Below, in pieces: positions 32,064 through 42,362 of a DNA stretch of 64,000 nucleotides. The translations under genes and the position numbers were made by a program. The notes beneath the pieces are model-generated. The model was not told the origin of the DNA and made no database searches. It was given only the letters and a program-made list of their open reading frames with translations. Position 1 is the stretch's first letter. Each line of letters starts with the position of its first letter. The DNA comes from Amycolatopsis sp. cg9 (GTDB taxonomy: Bacteria > Actinomycetota > Actinomycetes > Mycobacteriales > Pseudonocardiaceae), in assembly GCF_041346945.1 (NCBI RefSeq), contig NZ_CP166850.1:7362501-7426500 (forward strand), given 5' to 3'.

Positions 32064-35000
32064 ATGCTCCGCAGAATCCGGTGCCCCTTGGCCGTGCTGG
32101 CGGCCTTGGCGCTGTGCTCTGCCCTGCCCGTGACCGCGGCGGCGGCCGACCCCGACCCGGCGCTCGCCGGGCACTGGACGTTCGACGAGGGCAGCGGGAC
32201 GACCGCCGCCGACACCGCGGGGGAGCACCCCGCCACCCTGAACTCCGGCGCGGGCTGGGCACCCGGCATCCGCGGCGGCGCCTTGACCACCGACGGCGCG
32301 GGCGGTTTCGCCGACGCGGGCGCGCCCGTGCTGGACACCACCAAGAGCTTCTCCGTCGGCAGCTGGGTCAAGCTCGACAAGACCTCGGGCTACCAGACGT
32401 TCGTGAGCGTCGACGGCAACCAGGTCAGCAACTTCTTCCTGCAGTTCCGCGACGACTCGCGCCGGTTCGCCTTCACCCGCCTGGCCGGGGACGCCCCGAC
32501 CGACGGCGTCGTCGCGGGCGCGAACTTCGACCCGGTCGTCGGCCAGTGGTACCAGCTGACCGGTGTGTTCGACGCCGCCGCGTCGACGCTGTCGCTGTAC
32601 GTCGACGGCAGCCGGCAGGCCACCGTCTCCGCGCCCGCGGGCTGGGCGGGCACCGGCCACCTGGTGATCGGCCGCGGCAAGTACGGCGGCAACCCGGTGG
32701 ACTACGTCGACGGCTCGATCGACGACGTCCGCGCCTACTCCGGTGCGCTCACCCCGGCCGACGCCGCGCGCCTGGCCATCGCCGGGCACTGGAGCCTCGA
32801 CGAGGGCACCGGCACCACGGCGGCCGACGACTCGCTCGACGCGCGCACCGCCACCCTGACCGGCGGCGCCACCTGGGACGACGGAGTGGTCGGCCCGCAC
32901 GGGGTCGTCCTCGACGGCACCGATGCCGCGGTCGACGCTCCGGCTCCGGTCGTCGACACCGCGCAGAGCTTCTCGGTGTCCGCCTGGGTCAAGCCCTCGG
33001 CGGCCACCGGGTTCCGGACCGCGGTGAGCGTCGACGGCTCGGCGATCAGCGGCTTCTACCTCCAGCGCGCGGCCGACGGCCGGTTCGCCTTCACCCGCCG
33101 CGCGGGCGACGGCGACACGGCGTCCTCCTCGGCGGTCTCCACGCTGCCCGCGCAGGCCGGCCAGTGGCAGCACCTCGCCGGCGTCTACAACCGCGCGTCG
33201 GGCACGCTTTCCCTGTACGTCAACGGAACCCTGCAGCAGAGCGTCCCGTTCACCACGCCGTGGACCGCCGCCGGGCACCTGGTCATCGGACGCGGCAAGT
33301 GGGCCGGCGGCCCGGCCGACTGGTTCGCCGGGGGCGTGGACGACGTCCGCGCGTACCCGACCCCGCTGACCGCCTCCGCCGTCGCCGCACTGGCGGCCGG
33401 CGGATCGTGGCACTTCGACGAGGGCACCGGCACGGTCGCCCGCGACTCCTCGGCCAACGCGGCCGACGGCACCCTCCGCGGAGCCACCTGGACCGCGGGT
33501 GCGGCGGGCCAGGCGGTCCAGTTCGACGGGAAGTCCACTGTGGACATGGGCACCTCGCCCGCGTTCGACACCGGCACCGGCTCGCTCTCCCTGGCCGCGT
33601 GGTTCCGCACCACCTCGGACGGCACGCTCGTGGACCACGGCGACGGCTACGCCCTCGGCATGACCGGCGGCAGGCTCACCGCCCGCGTCGGCACCGTCCA
33701 GGTGACCACCACCGGGGGCGGCCTCGCCGACGGCACCTGGCACCACGCCGCCGTCGTCCTGGACCGCGCCTCGCAGCGGCTCACCGTCTACGCCGACGGC
33801 GACGCGGCCACGGTGACCAGCACCTGCGGCACCCCGACCGGCACCACGCTGGACGTCTCCGCCTGCCCGGCCTCCGGGACCGCCGCGGCGCCGCTGACGG
33901 TCGGCGCCGGGTTCACCGGCGCGATCGACGAACTGGAGCTGCGCCGCTTCCCGCTCACCGCGGCCCAGATCGGCACGCTGGCCGGGGCGAACCAGCTGGC
34001 CGTGGACGCCAACGTCGTCCGCGCCAACACCCGCCCGACCACCTACGGCTCGATCCTCGAAGACATCAGCCACTCCGTCGAGGGCGGGCTGTACGCGGAG
34101 CTGGTCCGCAACCGCACCTTCAAGGAGGCCTACCAGCGCGGCAGCGGCGCGGGCGACACCCCGGTCCCGTACTGGTCGCTGGTCACCTCGCCGGGTGCCA
34201 CCGGCACCTACGCGATCGACACGGCCACGCCGCTCAACACCGCCCTCGACCGGTCGCTGAAGCTGCACGCCGACGCGGTGCCGGTGACCGGGCGCGTGGC
34301 CGCCGCCAACGTCGGCTTCTACGGCATCGCGGCGAAACCGGCCACGAAGTACACCGGCAGCTTCTTCGCGAAGGGCACGTGGACCGGCGCGGTCCGCGTC
34401 AGCCTGGAGAAGCCGGACGGCACGGTGCTGGCGAGCAAGGACGTCCAGCCGGTCGGTGCCGCGTGGGCGCAGCAGACGTTCAGCTTCACCACGCCGTCCA
34501 CCATCGCCGCGTCGACCGACAACCGGATCGTCGTGTCCCTGGTGAACAAGGGGAAGCAGGCGCTCGCCGGGGACGCCTGGTTCCAGCAGGTGTCGCTCTT
34601 CCCGCCGACCTTCAAGAACCACGGCGTCCGGCTGGACCTCGGGCAGAAGCTCGCCGCGATGAAGCTCGGCCTGTTCCGCGTCCCGGGCGGCAACTACCTC
34701 GAGGGCAACACCCTCGACACCCGGTTCGCGTGGAAGAACACCATCGGCAAGCCGGAGGAGCGGCCCGGCCACCAGAACACCGCGTGGGGCTACTGGTCCA
34801 CCGACGGGTTCGGCATCCTCGACTACCTGAAGCTCGCCGAGGACATCGGCGCCCAGCCGCTCCTGGCCCTGTTCGCCGGCTACACGCTCAACGGCCAGCA
34901 CGTCAGCCAGGCCGATTACCCGCAGTACGTCCAGGAAGCCCTCGACGAAATCGAGTACGCCATCGGCGACAGCTCGACGACGTGGGGCGCGAAGCGGATC

Positions 35001-35873
35001 GCCGACGGGCACCCGGCGCCGTTCGACCTGCACTACGTCGAGGTCGGCAACGAGGACTGGTTCGACGGCTCGGGCAGCTACGCCTGGCGCTTCACCGACA
35101 TGTACAACGCCGTCAAGGCGAAGTACCCGCAGCTGACGGTCATCGCCACGACCGGCGGGCTGCAGGGCGGGGCCGCGTCGAGCACACCGACCGGGGTGCG
35201 CCCCGACGCCGCGGACGACCACTACTACCAGTCGCCGCAGTGGTTCACTGACAACTCGACCCGCTACGACACCGCGGACCGCTCCGGCCCGGACATCCTC
35301 GTCGGCGAATACGGCGCCCAGGACGGCCGGCCCACCGGCACCCTGGCCGCCGCCATCGGCGAGGCCGCGTTCCTCACCGGGCTCGAGCGCAACAGCGACG
35401 TCGTCATCGGTTCGATGTACGCACCGGTGCTGGTGCACGAGAACCAGTCCAACTGGCCGGTCAACCTGATCGGCCTCGACGCCGGGAGCAGCTACGGCTC
35501 GCCGTCGTACTGGGTGCAGCAGATGTTTTCCAGCACGCTCGGCAAGCAGATCGTGACCAGCCGCCTCAACCAGGGCAGCCCGCTGCGGCAAGTGGTGAAC
35601 GTGACCACCAAGGCGGGGAAGAAGACGTTCACGGTCAAGCTCGTCAACCCGACCGGCCAGGTCCAGACCGCGCGGCTGGCGTTCACCGGCGTCACCGCGG
35701 TCGACGGCACCGGGACGCTCACCACGCTCACCGGCGACCCGGCGGGGCGCAACAGCCTCGCCGCGCCGGCCGCGATCGTGCCGCAGACCAGGGAGCTCAC
35801 CGGGCTCGCCGCGACGTCGAAGCTGACCCTGCCCGCCAACTCCGTGACCACCCTGGTCATGACCGGCCGCTGA
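32064..35873 (+). CDS. Secreted alpha-L-arabinofuranosidase, three LamG modules plus GH51
   Basis: 1269-residue exported enzyme that removes L-arabinofuranose from arabinan, arabinoxylan or arabinogalactan. Signal peptide about 1-28. Three concanavalin-like LamG modules follow (about 35-237, 239-447, 448-640), each starting with a (G)HW/SWxFDEGxGT-type segment; they probably bind polysaccharide. The GH51 domain (about 649-1269) has YGSILEDISHSVEGGLYAE, acid/base Glu997 in VGNEDWF and nucleophile Glu1082 in VGEYGAQ. GH51 enzymes are often intracellular, so the export signal is notable. The ATG at 32064 follows GAAGGAGAGTC. araBDA follows 23 bp downstream, so these may share a transcript. Confidence 0.92.
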   Translation: MLRRIRCPLAVLAALALCSALPVTAAAADPDPALAGHWTFDEGSGTTAADTAGEHPATLNSGAGWAPGIRGGALTTDGAGGFADAGAPVLDTTKSFSVGSWVKLDKTSGYQTFVSVDGNQVSNFFLQFRDDSRRFAFTRLAGDAPTDGVVAGANFDPVVGQWYQLTGVFDAAASTLSLYVDGSRQATVSAPAGWAGTGHLVIGRGKYGGNPVDYVDGSIDDVRAYSGALTPADAARLAIAGHWSLDEGTGTTAADDSLDARTATLTGGATWDDGVVGPHGVVLDGTDAAVDAPAPVVDTAQSFSVSAWVKPSAATGFRTAVSVDGSAISGFYLQRAADGRFAFTRRAGDGDTASSSAVSTLPAQAGQWQHLAGVYNRASGTLSLYVNGTLQQSVPFTTPWTAAGHLVIGRGKWAGGPADWFAGGVDDVRAYPTPLTASAVAALAAGGSWHFDEGTGTVARDSSANAADGTLRGATWTAGAAGQAVQFDGKSTVDMGTSPAFDTGTGSLSLAAWFRTTSDGTLVDHGDGYALGMTGGRLTARVGTVQVTTTGGGLADGTWHHAAVVLDRASQRLTVYADGDAATVTSTCGTPTGTTLDVSACPASGTAAAPLTVGAGFTGAIDELELRRFPLTAAQIGTLAGANQLAVDANVVRANTRPTTYGSILEDISHSVEGGLYAELVRNRTFKEAYQRGSGAGDTPVPYWSLVTSPGATGTYAIDTATPLNTALDRSLKLHADAVPVTGRVAAANVGFYGIAAKPATKYTGSFFAKGTWTGAVRVSLEKPDGTVLASKDVQPVGAAWAQQTFSFTTPSTIAASTDNRIVVSLVNKGKQALAGDAWFQQVSLFPPTFKNHGVRLDLGQKLAAMKLGLFRVPGGNYLEGNTLDTRFAWKNTIGKPEERPGHQNTAWGYWSTDGFGILDYLKLAEDIGAQPLLALFAGYTLNGQHVSQADYPQYVQEALDEIEYAIGDSSTTWGAKRIADGHPAPFDLHYVEVGNEDWFDGSGSYAWRFTDMYNAVKAKYPQLTVIATTGGLQGGAASSTPTGVRPDAADDHYYQSPQWFTDNSTRYDTADRSGPDILVGEYGAQDGRPTGTLAAAIGEAAFLTGLERNSDVVIGSMYAPVLVHENQSNWPVNLIGLDAGSSYGSPSYWVQQMFSSTLGKQIVTSRLNQGSPLRQVVNVTTKAGKKTFTVKLVNPTGQVQTARLAFTGVTAVDGTGTLTTLTGDPAGRNSLAAPAAIVPQTRELTGLAATSKLTLPANSVTTLVMTGR

Positions 35874-35896
35874 ACAACACCAGGAGAGAGGACACC

Positions 35897-37525
35897 GTGG
35901 GAGAACCACTAACCGTCGGCGTCGACTTCGGCACGCTGTCGGGCCGCGCGGTGGTCGTGCGCGTGGCGGACGGCGCCGAGCTGGGCAGCGCGGTCTTCGA
36001 GTACCCGCACGGCGTGCTCGACGAGACGCTGCCCGCCACCGGTCGCGCGCTGCCGCCGGACTGGGCGCTGCAGGTGCCCGCGGACTACGTCGGGGTGCTC
36101 CGCACCGCCGTCCCGGCCGCGATCGCCGCGGCCGGGGCGGATCCGGCCGACGTCATCGGCATCGGCACCGACTTCACCGCGTGCACGATGGTGCCGACGA
36201 CCGCGGACGGCACCCCGCTGTGCGAGCTGCCCGAGTTCGCGGGCGACCCGCACGCGTACGTGAAGCTGTGGAAGCACCACTCGGCCCAGCCGCAGGCCGA
36301 CCGGATCAACGAGCTGGCCCGCGCCCGCGGCGAGAAGTGGCTGCCGCGCTACGGCGGCCTGATCTCCTCGGAGTGGGAGTTCGCCAAGGGACTCCAGGTG
36401 TTCGAGGAGGCGCCCGGGGTCTACGGCGCCATGCGGCACTGGGTCGAAGCGGCCGACTGGATCGTCTGGCAGCTGACCGGGACCTACGTCCGCAACGCGT
36501 GCACCGCCGGGTACAAGGGCATCCTGCAGGACGGCCAGTACCCGAGCCGCGACTTCCTCCGCGAGCTGGCGCCGGGCTTCGAGTCCTTCGTGGCCGACAA
36601 GCTCGAACACCCGCTGGGGCAGCTGGGTGCCCGCGCCGGGTCGTTGTCGGCGGAAGCGGCGGCGTGGACCGGGCTGCGCGAAGGCATCGCCGTGGCCGTC
36701 GGCAACGTCGACGCCCACGTCACCGCGCCCGCGGCGAACGCGGTCGAGCCCGGGCAGATGGTCGCGATCATGGGCACCTCGACGTGCCACGTGATGAACG
36801 GCGCCGAACTGCGGGAAGTCCCCGGCATGTGCGGCGTCGTCGACGGCGGGATCGTCACCGGGCTCTGGGGCTACGAAGCCGGGCAGAGCGGCGTCGGCGA
36901 CATCTTCGGCTGGTTCACCGAGCACTTCGCCCCGATCGGCCACGACCAGCTCACCCGGCTGGCCGCGCAGCAGGAAATCGGCGAGCACGGGCTCGTGGCG
37001 CTGGACTGGCACAGCGGCAACCGCTCGGTGCTCGTCGACCACGAGCTGTCCGGCGTGATCGTCGGCCAGACCCTCGCCACCCGCGCCGAGGACGTCTACC
37101 GCGCCCTGCTGGAGGCGACGGCGTTCGGCACCCGCAAGATCATCGAGACGTTCGGCGAGGCCGGCGTCCCGGTCACCGAGCTGATCATCGCGGGCGGGCT
37201 GGTCAAGAACGCGCTGCTCATGCAGATCTACGCCGACGTCACCAACCTGCCGCTGTCGGTCATCGGCTCCGAGCAGGGCCCCGCGCTCGGGTCGGCCATG
37301 CACGCGGCCGTCGCCGCCGGAGTCCACGCGGACATCCGCGCGGCCGCCGCGGCGATGGGGTCCGTGCGGCGTGCGGTCTACCGGCCGGTGCCCGCGCACG
37401 CCGCCGCCTACGACGAGCTGTACGCCGAATACACGACGCTGCACGACTACTTCGGCCGCGGCGGCAACGATGTCATGCACCGCCTCGCCGCCCGCCGCCG
37501 AGCCGTCGCGAAAGGACGGTCCTGA
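35897..37525 (+). CDS. araB: L-ribulokinase
   Basis: 542 residues, FGGY kinase fold. Phosphorylates L-ribulose to L-ribulose-5-phosphate in the cytoplasm, the second step of arabinose catabolism. Motifs: VGVDFGTLSGRAVVVRVADG at the N-terminal ATP site, GTDFTACTMVP, AIMGTSTCHVM and the C-terminal GGLVKNALLMQIYADVT. The GTG at 35897 follows CAGGAGAGAGG. Its stop overlaps the next ATG by one base (TGATG), coupling it to araD. Confidence 0.95.
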   Translation: MGEPLTVGVDFGTLSGRAVVVRVADGAELGSAVFEYPHGVLDETLPATGRALPPDWALQVPADYVGVLRTAVPAAIAAAGADPADVIGIGTDFTACTMVPTTADGTPLCELPEFAGDPHAYVKLWKHHSAQPQADRINELARARGEKWLPRYGGLISSEWEFAKGLQVFEEAPGVYGAMRHWVEAADWIVWQLTGTYVRNACTAGYKGILQDGQYPSRDFLRELAPGFESFVADKLEHPLGQLGARAGSLSAEAAAWTGLREGIAVAVGNVDAHVTAPAANAVEPGQMVAIMGTSTCHVMNGAELREVPGMCGVVDGGIVTGLWGYEAGQSGVGDIFGWFTEHFAPIGHDQLTRLAAQQEIGEHGLVALDWHSGNRSVLVDHELSGVIVGQTLATRAEDVYRALLEATAFGTRKIIETFGEAGVPVTELIIAGGLVKNALLMQIYADVTNLPLSVIGSEQGPALGSAMHAAVAAGVHADIRAAAAAMGSVRRAVYRPVPAHAAAYDELYAEYTTLHDYFGRGGNDVMHRLAARRRAVAKGRS

Positions 37526-38202
37526 TGTCGCTGACCGATGAAGTCCTCGACACCGTCGCCGAACTGCGCGAGACGGTGGCGAACCTGCACGGCGAACTCA
37601 CCCGCAACGCGCTGGTCATCTGGACCGCGGGCAACGTCTCGGCCCGCGTGCCCGGCCGCGAGCTGATGGTCATCAAGCCGTCCGGGGTGTCCTACGACGA
37701 CCTGTCCGCCGACACCATGGTCGTCACCGACCTGCACGGCGACCTGGTGCACGGCGAGCTGGCGCCGTCGTCGGACACCGCCGCGCACGCCTACGTCTAC
37801 CGGCACATGCCCGAGATCGGCGGCGTCGTCCACACGCACTCGACCTACGCCACGGCGTGGGCCGCCCGCGGCGAGCCGATCCCGTGCGTGCTCACGATGA
37901 TCGCCGACGAGTTCGGCGGCGAGGTCCCGGTCGGACCGTTCGCCCTGATCGGCGACGACTCCATCGGCCGCGGCATCGTCGAAACGCTTCGCGCCAGCCG
38001 GTCGCCCGCCGTGCTGATGCGCAACCACGGGCCGTTCACCGTCGGCCGCACCGCCCGCGACGCCGTCAAGGCCGCGGTGATGGTCGAGGACGTGGCCCGC
38101 ACCGTGCACAAGGCCTTCGAGCTGGGCACGCCCGAACCCCTCCCACCCGAAGACGTCGACCGGCTCTACGCCCGGTACCAGAACGTCTACGGCCAGCACT
38201 GA
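37525..38202 (+). CDS. araD: L-ribulose-5-phosphate 4-epimerase
   Basis: 225-residue class II aldolase/epimerase giving D-xylulose-5-phosphate, the third step of the pathway. Zinc ligands are seen in VVHTHSTYATAWA and MRNHGPFTVG; the sugar-phosphate loop in ALVIWTAGNVSARVPG and MVIKPSGVSYDDL. The length matches the family. It is coupled to araB by a one-base overlap. The stop codon is the beginning of the palindrome GAAACGTTTC that precedes araA. Confidence 0.95.
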   Translation: MSLTDEVLDTVAELRETVANLHGELTRNALVIWTAGNVSARVPGRELMVIKPSGVSYDDLSADTMVVTDLHGDLVHGELAPSSDTAAHAYVYRHMPEIGGVVHTHSTYATAWAARGEPIPCVLTMIADEFGGEVPVGPFALIGDDSIGRGIVETLRASRSPAVLMRNHGPFTVGRTARDAVKAAVMVEDVARTVHKAFELGTPEPLPPEDVDRLYARYQNVYGQH

Positions 38203-38220
38203 AACGTTTCGAGGAGAACG

Positions 38221-39720
38221 ATGACCCGCGCGTCGAAACCCCAGCTCTGGTTCCTCACCGGGAGCCAGGCCCTTTACGGCGAGGAGACCCTCGAACAGGT
38301 CGCCGGCCAGTCCCTGCGCATCCAGCAGCTGCTGGCGGCCGCCGGCGGGCTCCCCGCCGAGATCGTCGGGAAGCCGGTGCTGACCGAGGCCTCGTCGATC
38401 CGCCGGGTGCTGCAGGAGGCCAACTCCGACGCCGCGTGCGTCGGCGTGATCGCGTGGATGCACACGTTCTCGCCGGCGAAGATGTGGATCACCGGGCTGG
38501 ACGCGCTGCGCAAGCCGCTGCTGCACCTGCACACCCAGCTCAACGAAGCCCTGCCGTGGTCGACCATCGACATGGACTTCATGAACCTCAACCAGGCCGC
38601 GCACGGCGACCGCGAGTTCGGGTTCATCCAGACGCGGCTCGGGGTGCCGCGCAAGACCGTCGCCGGACACGTGTCGGACCCGGCCGTCGTCGCGAGGATC
38701 GACGCGTGGGCGCGGGCCGCGATCGGCGCCGACCACCTGCGCAACCTGCGGCTGGCCCGGTTCGGCGACAACATGCGCGACGTCGCCGTCACCGAAGGGG
38801 ACAAGGTCGAGGCCGAGCTGCGGTTCGGCGTCTCGGTCAACACCTACGGCGTCAACGACCTGGTCGAGGTCGTCGACTCGGTGTCCGATGTGGACGGGCT
38901 GGTCGCGCAGTACGCCGAGGACTACGACCTCGCTCCGGAGCTCGCGGCCGGGGGAGCGCGGCACGAGTCGCTGCGGTACGCGGCGAAGATCGAAGCCGGG
39001 CTGCGGAAGTTCCTCACCGACGGCGGGTTCGGCGCGTTCACCACGAACTTCGAGGACCTCGGCGGCCTGCGCCAGCTGCCCGGCCTGGCCGTCCAGCGGC
39101 TGATGGCCGACGGCTACGGCTTCGGCGGCGAGGGCGACTGGAAGACTTCGGCGCTGCTCGCCGCGGTCAAGGCGATGGGCGTCGGCGCCGAGCGGGGCAC
39201 CTCGTTCATGGAGGACTACACCTACCACTTCGGGCCGGGCACGCCGAAGATCCTCGGCGCCCACATGCTGGAGGTCTGCCCGAGCATCGCCGCCGCGAAG
39301 CCGTCGTGCGAGATCCACGCGCTCGGCATCGGCGGCCGCGAGGACCCGGTCCGGCTGGTCTTCGACGCCCGGCCCGGGCCCGGCGTCACCCTCGGCCTGG
39401 TCGACCTCGGCGACCGGTTCCGGCTGGTGGCCAACGAGATCGAGGTGGTCGCGCCGGACGAGCCGCTGCCGAACCTGCCCGTGGCGCGGGCGGTCTGGGA
39501 GCCGGCGCCGTCGCTGTCGACGTCGGCGGAGTCGTGGATCACCGCCGGCGGGCCGCACCACACCGTGCTCACCCAGGCCGTCAGCACCGAATCCCTTCGC
39601 GACTTCGCGAACCTGCTCGGCGTCGAGCTGCTGGTGATCGACGCCGACACCACGCCGCACGGCTTCGCCGACCGCATCCGCTGGAACCAGGCCTACCACC
39701 GGCTCGCCCAGGGTTTCTGA
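38221..39720 (+). CDS. araA: L-arabinose isomerase
   Basis: 499 residues. Isomerises L-arabinose to L-ribulose, the first catabolic step, with Mn2+. It starts with the family hallmark [16 protein letters not shown], then [26 protein letters not shown] and [18 protein letters not shown]. The metal site is seen in [29 protein letters not shown] and [21 protein letters not shown]. It is preceded by GAGGAGAACG. Together with AraB and AraD it completes the route to the pentose phosphate pathway. Confidence 0.96.
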   Translation: MTRASKPQLWFLTGSQALYGEETLEQVAGQSLRIQQLLAAAGGLPAEIVGKPVLTEASSIRRVLQEANSDAACVGVIAWMHTFSPAKMWITGLDALRKPLLHLHTQLNEALPWSTIDMDFMNLNQAAHGDREFGFIQTRLGVPRKTVAGHVSDPAVVARIDAWARAAIGADHLRNLRLARFGDNMRDVAVTEGDKVEAELRFGVSVNTYGVNDLVEVVDSVSDVDGLVAQYAEDYDLAPELAAGGARHESLRYAAKIEAGLRKFLTDGGFGAFTTNFEDLGGLRQLPGLAVQRLMADGYGFGGEGDWKTSALLAAVKAMGVGAERGTSFMEDYTYHFGPGTPKILGAHMLEVCPSIAAAKPSCEIHALGIGGREDPVRLVFDARPGPGVTLGLVDLGDRFRLVANEIEVVAPDEPLPNLPVARAVWEPAPSLSTSAESWITAGGPHHTVLTQAVSTESLRDFANLLGVELLVIDADTTPHGFADRIRWNQAYHRLAQGF

Positions 39721-39738
39721 GAAAGGAAGTACGGAACA

Positions 39739-40845
39739 ATGAAGTTCACCAGAGGAATCGCGGCGCTCGCGGCCGCGGGACTCGCGTTGACGCTGTCGGC
39801 GTGCGGCTCGAGCCAGAAGACCGCCGACCAGGCGGCGGCGCCCGGTACCGCGAGCGCGGCGGGCGCGCTGGTCGGCGTCACCATGCCGACGAAGTCGTCG
39901 GAACGGTGGATCCACGACGGCGACAACATCAAGTCGGCGCTGGAGAAGCTCGGCTACAAGGTCGACCTGCAGTACGCCGAGAACGACATCCCCACCCAGG
40001 TGAACCAGATCGAGAACCAGATCACCAAGGGCGCCAAGCTCCTGGTCGTCGCCTCGATCGACGGCACCGCCATCACCACCCAGCTGCAGGAGGCGGCCGA
40101 CCGCAAGATCCCGGTCATCGCCTACGACCGGCTGATCCGCAATTCACCCAACGTCGACTACTACGCCACGTTCGACAACTTCAAGGTCGGCGTCGAGCAG
40201 GCGAACTCGCTGGTCAAGGGGCTGGGCACGGGCCCGGGACCGTTCAACGTCGAGCTGTTCGCCGGTTCGCCGGACGACAACAACGCCACGTTCTTCTTCA
40301 ACGGCGCGATGTCCGTCCTCAAGCCCTTGATGGACAGCGGCAAGCTCGTCGTCAAGAGCGGCCAGACCGACTTCGCCCGCGCGGCCATCCTGCGCTGGGA
40401 CCCGGCCACCGCGCAGCGGCGCATGGAGGACCTGCTCACCAAGACCTACACCGGGGGCGCGAAGGTCGCGGGCGTGCTTTCGCCGTACGACGGCCTGTCG
40501 ATCGGCATCCTCTCGGCGCTGAAGAGCAACGGCTACGGCACCGCCGGCCAGCCGTACCCGATCGTCACCGGGCAGGACGCCGAGGTCGCCTCGGTCAAGT
40601 CCATCATCGCCGGTGAGCAGTACTCGACGATCTTCAAGGACACCCGCATCCTCGCCGACACCACGGTGAAGATGGCCGACGCGGTGCTCAAGGGCGGCAA
40701 GCCCGAGGTCAACAACACCACCGACTACGAGAACGGCAAGAAGGTCGTCCCGTCCTTCCTGCTGCAGCCGGTGACCGTGGACAAGGCCAACTACCAGAAG
40801 GAACTCGTCGACTCGGGCTACTACACGGCGGGTCAGCTGAAATGA
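39739..40845 (+). CDS. chvE: Multiple-monosaccharide ABC transporter binding lipoprotein (ChvE-like)
   Basis: 368-residue lipoprotein with lipobox LTLSACGS. It follows Agrobacterium ChvE closely: [69 protein letters not shown] (residues about 115-146) and [27 protein letters not shown] near the end. ChvE-type proteins bind arabinose, xylose, galactose, glucose and others. It lies 18 bp after araA with an AGAAAGGAAG site, so the importer is probably co-transcribed with araBDA. Confidence 0.92.
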   Translation: MKFTRGIAALAAAGLALTLSACGSSQKTADQAAAPGTASAAGALVGVTMPTKSSERWIHDGDNIKSALEKLGYKVDLQYAENDIPTQVNQIENQITKGAKLLVVASIDGTAITTQLQEAADRKIPVIAYDRLIRNSPNVDYYATFDNFKVGVEQANSLVKGLGTGPGPFNVELFAGSPDDNNATFFFNGAMSVLKPLMDSGKLVVKSGQTDFARAAILRWDPATAQRRMEDLLTKTYTGGAKVAGVLSPYDGLSIGILSALKSNGYGTAGQPYPIVTGQDAEVASVKSIIAGEQYSTIFKDTRILADTTVKMADAVLKGGKPEVNNTTDYENGKKVVPSFLLQPVTVDKANYQKELVDSGYYTAGQLK

Positions 40846-42362
40846 CCGAACTGCTCGGCATGCGCGGGATCACCAAGACCTTCCCCGGGGTCAAGGCGCT
40901 GTCGGACGTCACGCTTTCCGTGAACAGCGGCGAGATCCACGCGATCTGCGGGGAGAACGGCGCCGGGAAGTCCACCTTGATGAAGGTGCTCTCCGGCGTC
41001 TACCCGCACGGGACGTACGACGGTGAGATCCACTTCGACGGGCAGCGGTGTGAGTTCGGTTCGGTCCGCGACAGCGAGCGGCACGGAATCGTGATCATCC
41101 ACCAGGAGCTCGCGCTGTGCGGGCAGCTCTCGATAGCCGAGAACATCTTCCTCGGCAACGAACGCGGCAAGCGGGGCTGGATCGACTGGAACCGCACCAA
41201 CCACGAGGCCGGCGCGCTGCTCAAGCGCGTCGGCCTCGCCGAAAACCCGGTGACCCCGGTGCGGGACCTCGGGGTCGGCAAGCAGCAGCTGGTCGAGATC
41301 GCCAAGGCGCTGTCCAAGGAGGTCCGGCTGCTGATCCTCGACGAGCCCACCGCGGCGCTCAACGACGAGGACTCGGCCCACCTGCTGGAGCTGCTGCGCG
41401 AGCTGCGGTCCGACGGCGTGACGTGCGTGATCATCTCCCACAAGCTCGGCGAGGTGACCGCGATCGCCGACACCGTCACGATCCTGCGCGACGGCCGCAC
41501 CATCGACACCCTCGACGCGGCCGGCCTGACCGAGGAACGCATCATCACCGGGATGGTCGGCCGCGACCTCGAGCACCGGTTCCCGCCCCGGGAACCGGAC
41601 ATCGGCGAAGAGGTGCTGCGGATCGAGGACTGGACCGTGCACAGCCCCACCCAGGCCGGCCGGGTCGTCGTCGACAACGCGTCGCTCTCGCTGCGGCGCG
41701 GGGAGATCGTCGGCCTCGCCGGACTGATGGGCGCGGGCCGGACCGAGCTCGCGATGAGCGTGTTCGGCCGGTCCTACGGCAAGGACATCTCCGGGCGGAT
41801 CCTCAAGCACGGAAAGGAGATCGACGTCCGGTCGGTGCGCGACGCCGTCCGCCACGGCATCGCCTACGCCACCGAAGACCGGAAGCGGTACGGGCTCAAC
41901 CTGATCGAGGACATCCAGCGCAACGTGTCCGCGGCCGGGCTGGGCAAGCTGGCCAAGCGCGGCTGGGTCAACGAGCACGCCGAGCACGACACGGCCGTCG
42001 GGTTCCGCCGCGACCTGCGGATCAAGGCGCCGACCGTGCGCAGCGTGACCGGGAAGCTCTCCGGCGGCAACCAGCAGAAGGTCGTGCTGGCCAAGTGGAT
42101 CTTCACCGACCCGGACGTGCTGATCCTCGACGAGCCGACCCGCGGCATCGACGTCGGCGCGAAGTTCGAGATCTACACGATCATCAACTCCCTCGCCGCG
42201 CAGGGGAAGGCCGTGCTGGTCATCTCCTCCGAGCTGCCGGAGCTGCTCGGGCTCTGCGACCGGATCTACGCGCTGTCGGCGGGCCGGATCACCGGTGAGG
42301 CGACCCGCGAAGAAGCCACCCAGGAACTGCTCATGCAGTACATGACCAAGGAACGGCAATGA
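40842..42362 (+). CDS. mmsA: Multiple-monosaccharide ABC transporter ATPase
   Basis: 506-residue double nucleotide-binding-domain ATPase (GguA/MmsA type) powering the ChvE importer. Domain 1: [53 protein letters not shown]. Domain 2: degenerate P-loop [45 protein letters not shown]. Coupled to the binding-protein gene and to the permease gene by ATGA overlaps. Confidence 0.93.
   Translation: MTELLGMRGITKTFPGVKALSDVTLSVNSGEIHAICGENGAGKSTLMKVLSGVYPHGTYDGEIHFDGQRCEFGSVRDSERHGIVIIHQELALCGQLSIAENIFLGNERGKRGWIDWNRTNHEAGALLKRVGLAENPVTPVRDLGVGKQQLVEIAKALSKEVRLLILDEPTAALNDEDSAHLLELLRELRSDGVTCVIISHKLGEVTAIADTVTILRDGRTIDTLDAAGLTEERIITGMVGRDLEHRFPPREPDIGEEVLRIEDWTVHSPTQAGRVVVDNASLSLRRGEIVGLAGLMGAGRTELAMSVFGRSYGKDISGRILKHGKEIDVRSVRDAVRHGIAYATEDRKRYGLNLIEDIQRNVSAAGLGKLAKRGWVNEHAEHDTAVGFRRDLRIKAPTVRSVTGKLSGGNQQKVVLAKWIFTDPDVLILDEPTRGIDVGAKFEIYTIINSLAAQGKAVLVISSELPELLGLCDRIYALSAGRITGEATREEATQELLMQYMTKERQ

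Noticed and set aside
31986..35909. Minus-strand open frame of about 1300 codons opposite the GH51 gene
   Set aside because: It is the shadow of a verified GH51 gene with catalytic motifs; the shadow has no recognisable domain and no ribosome site.
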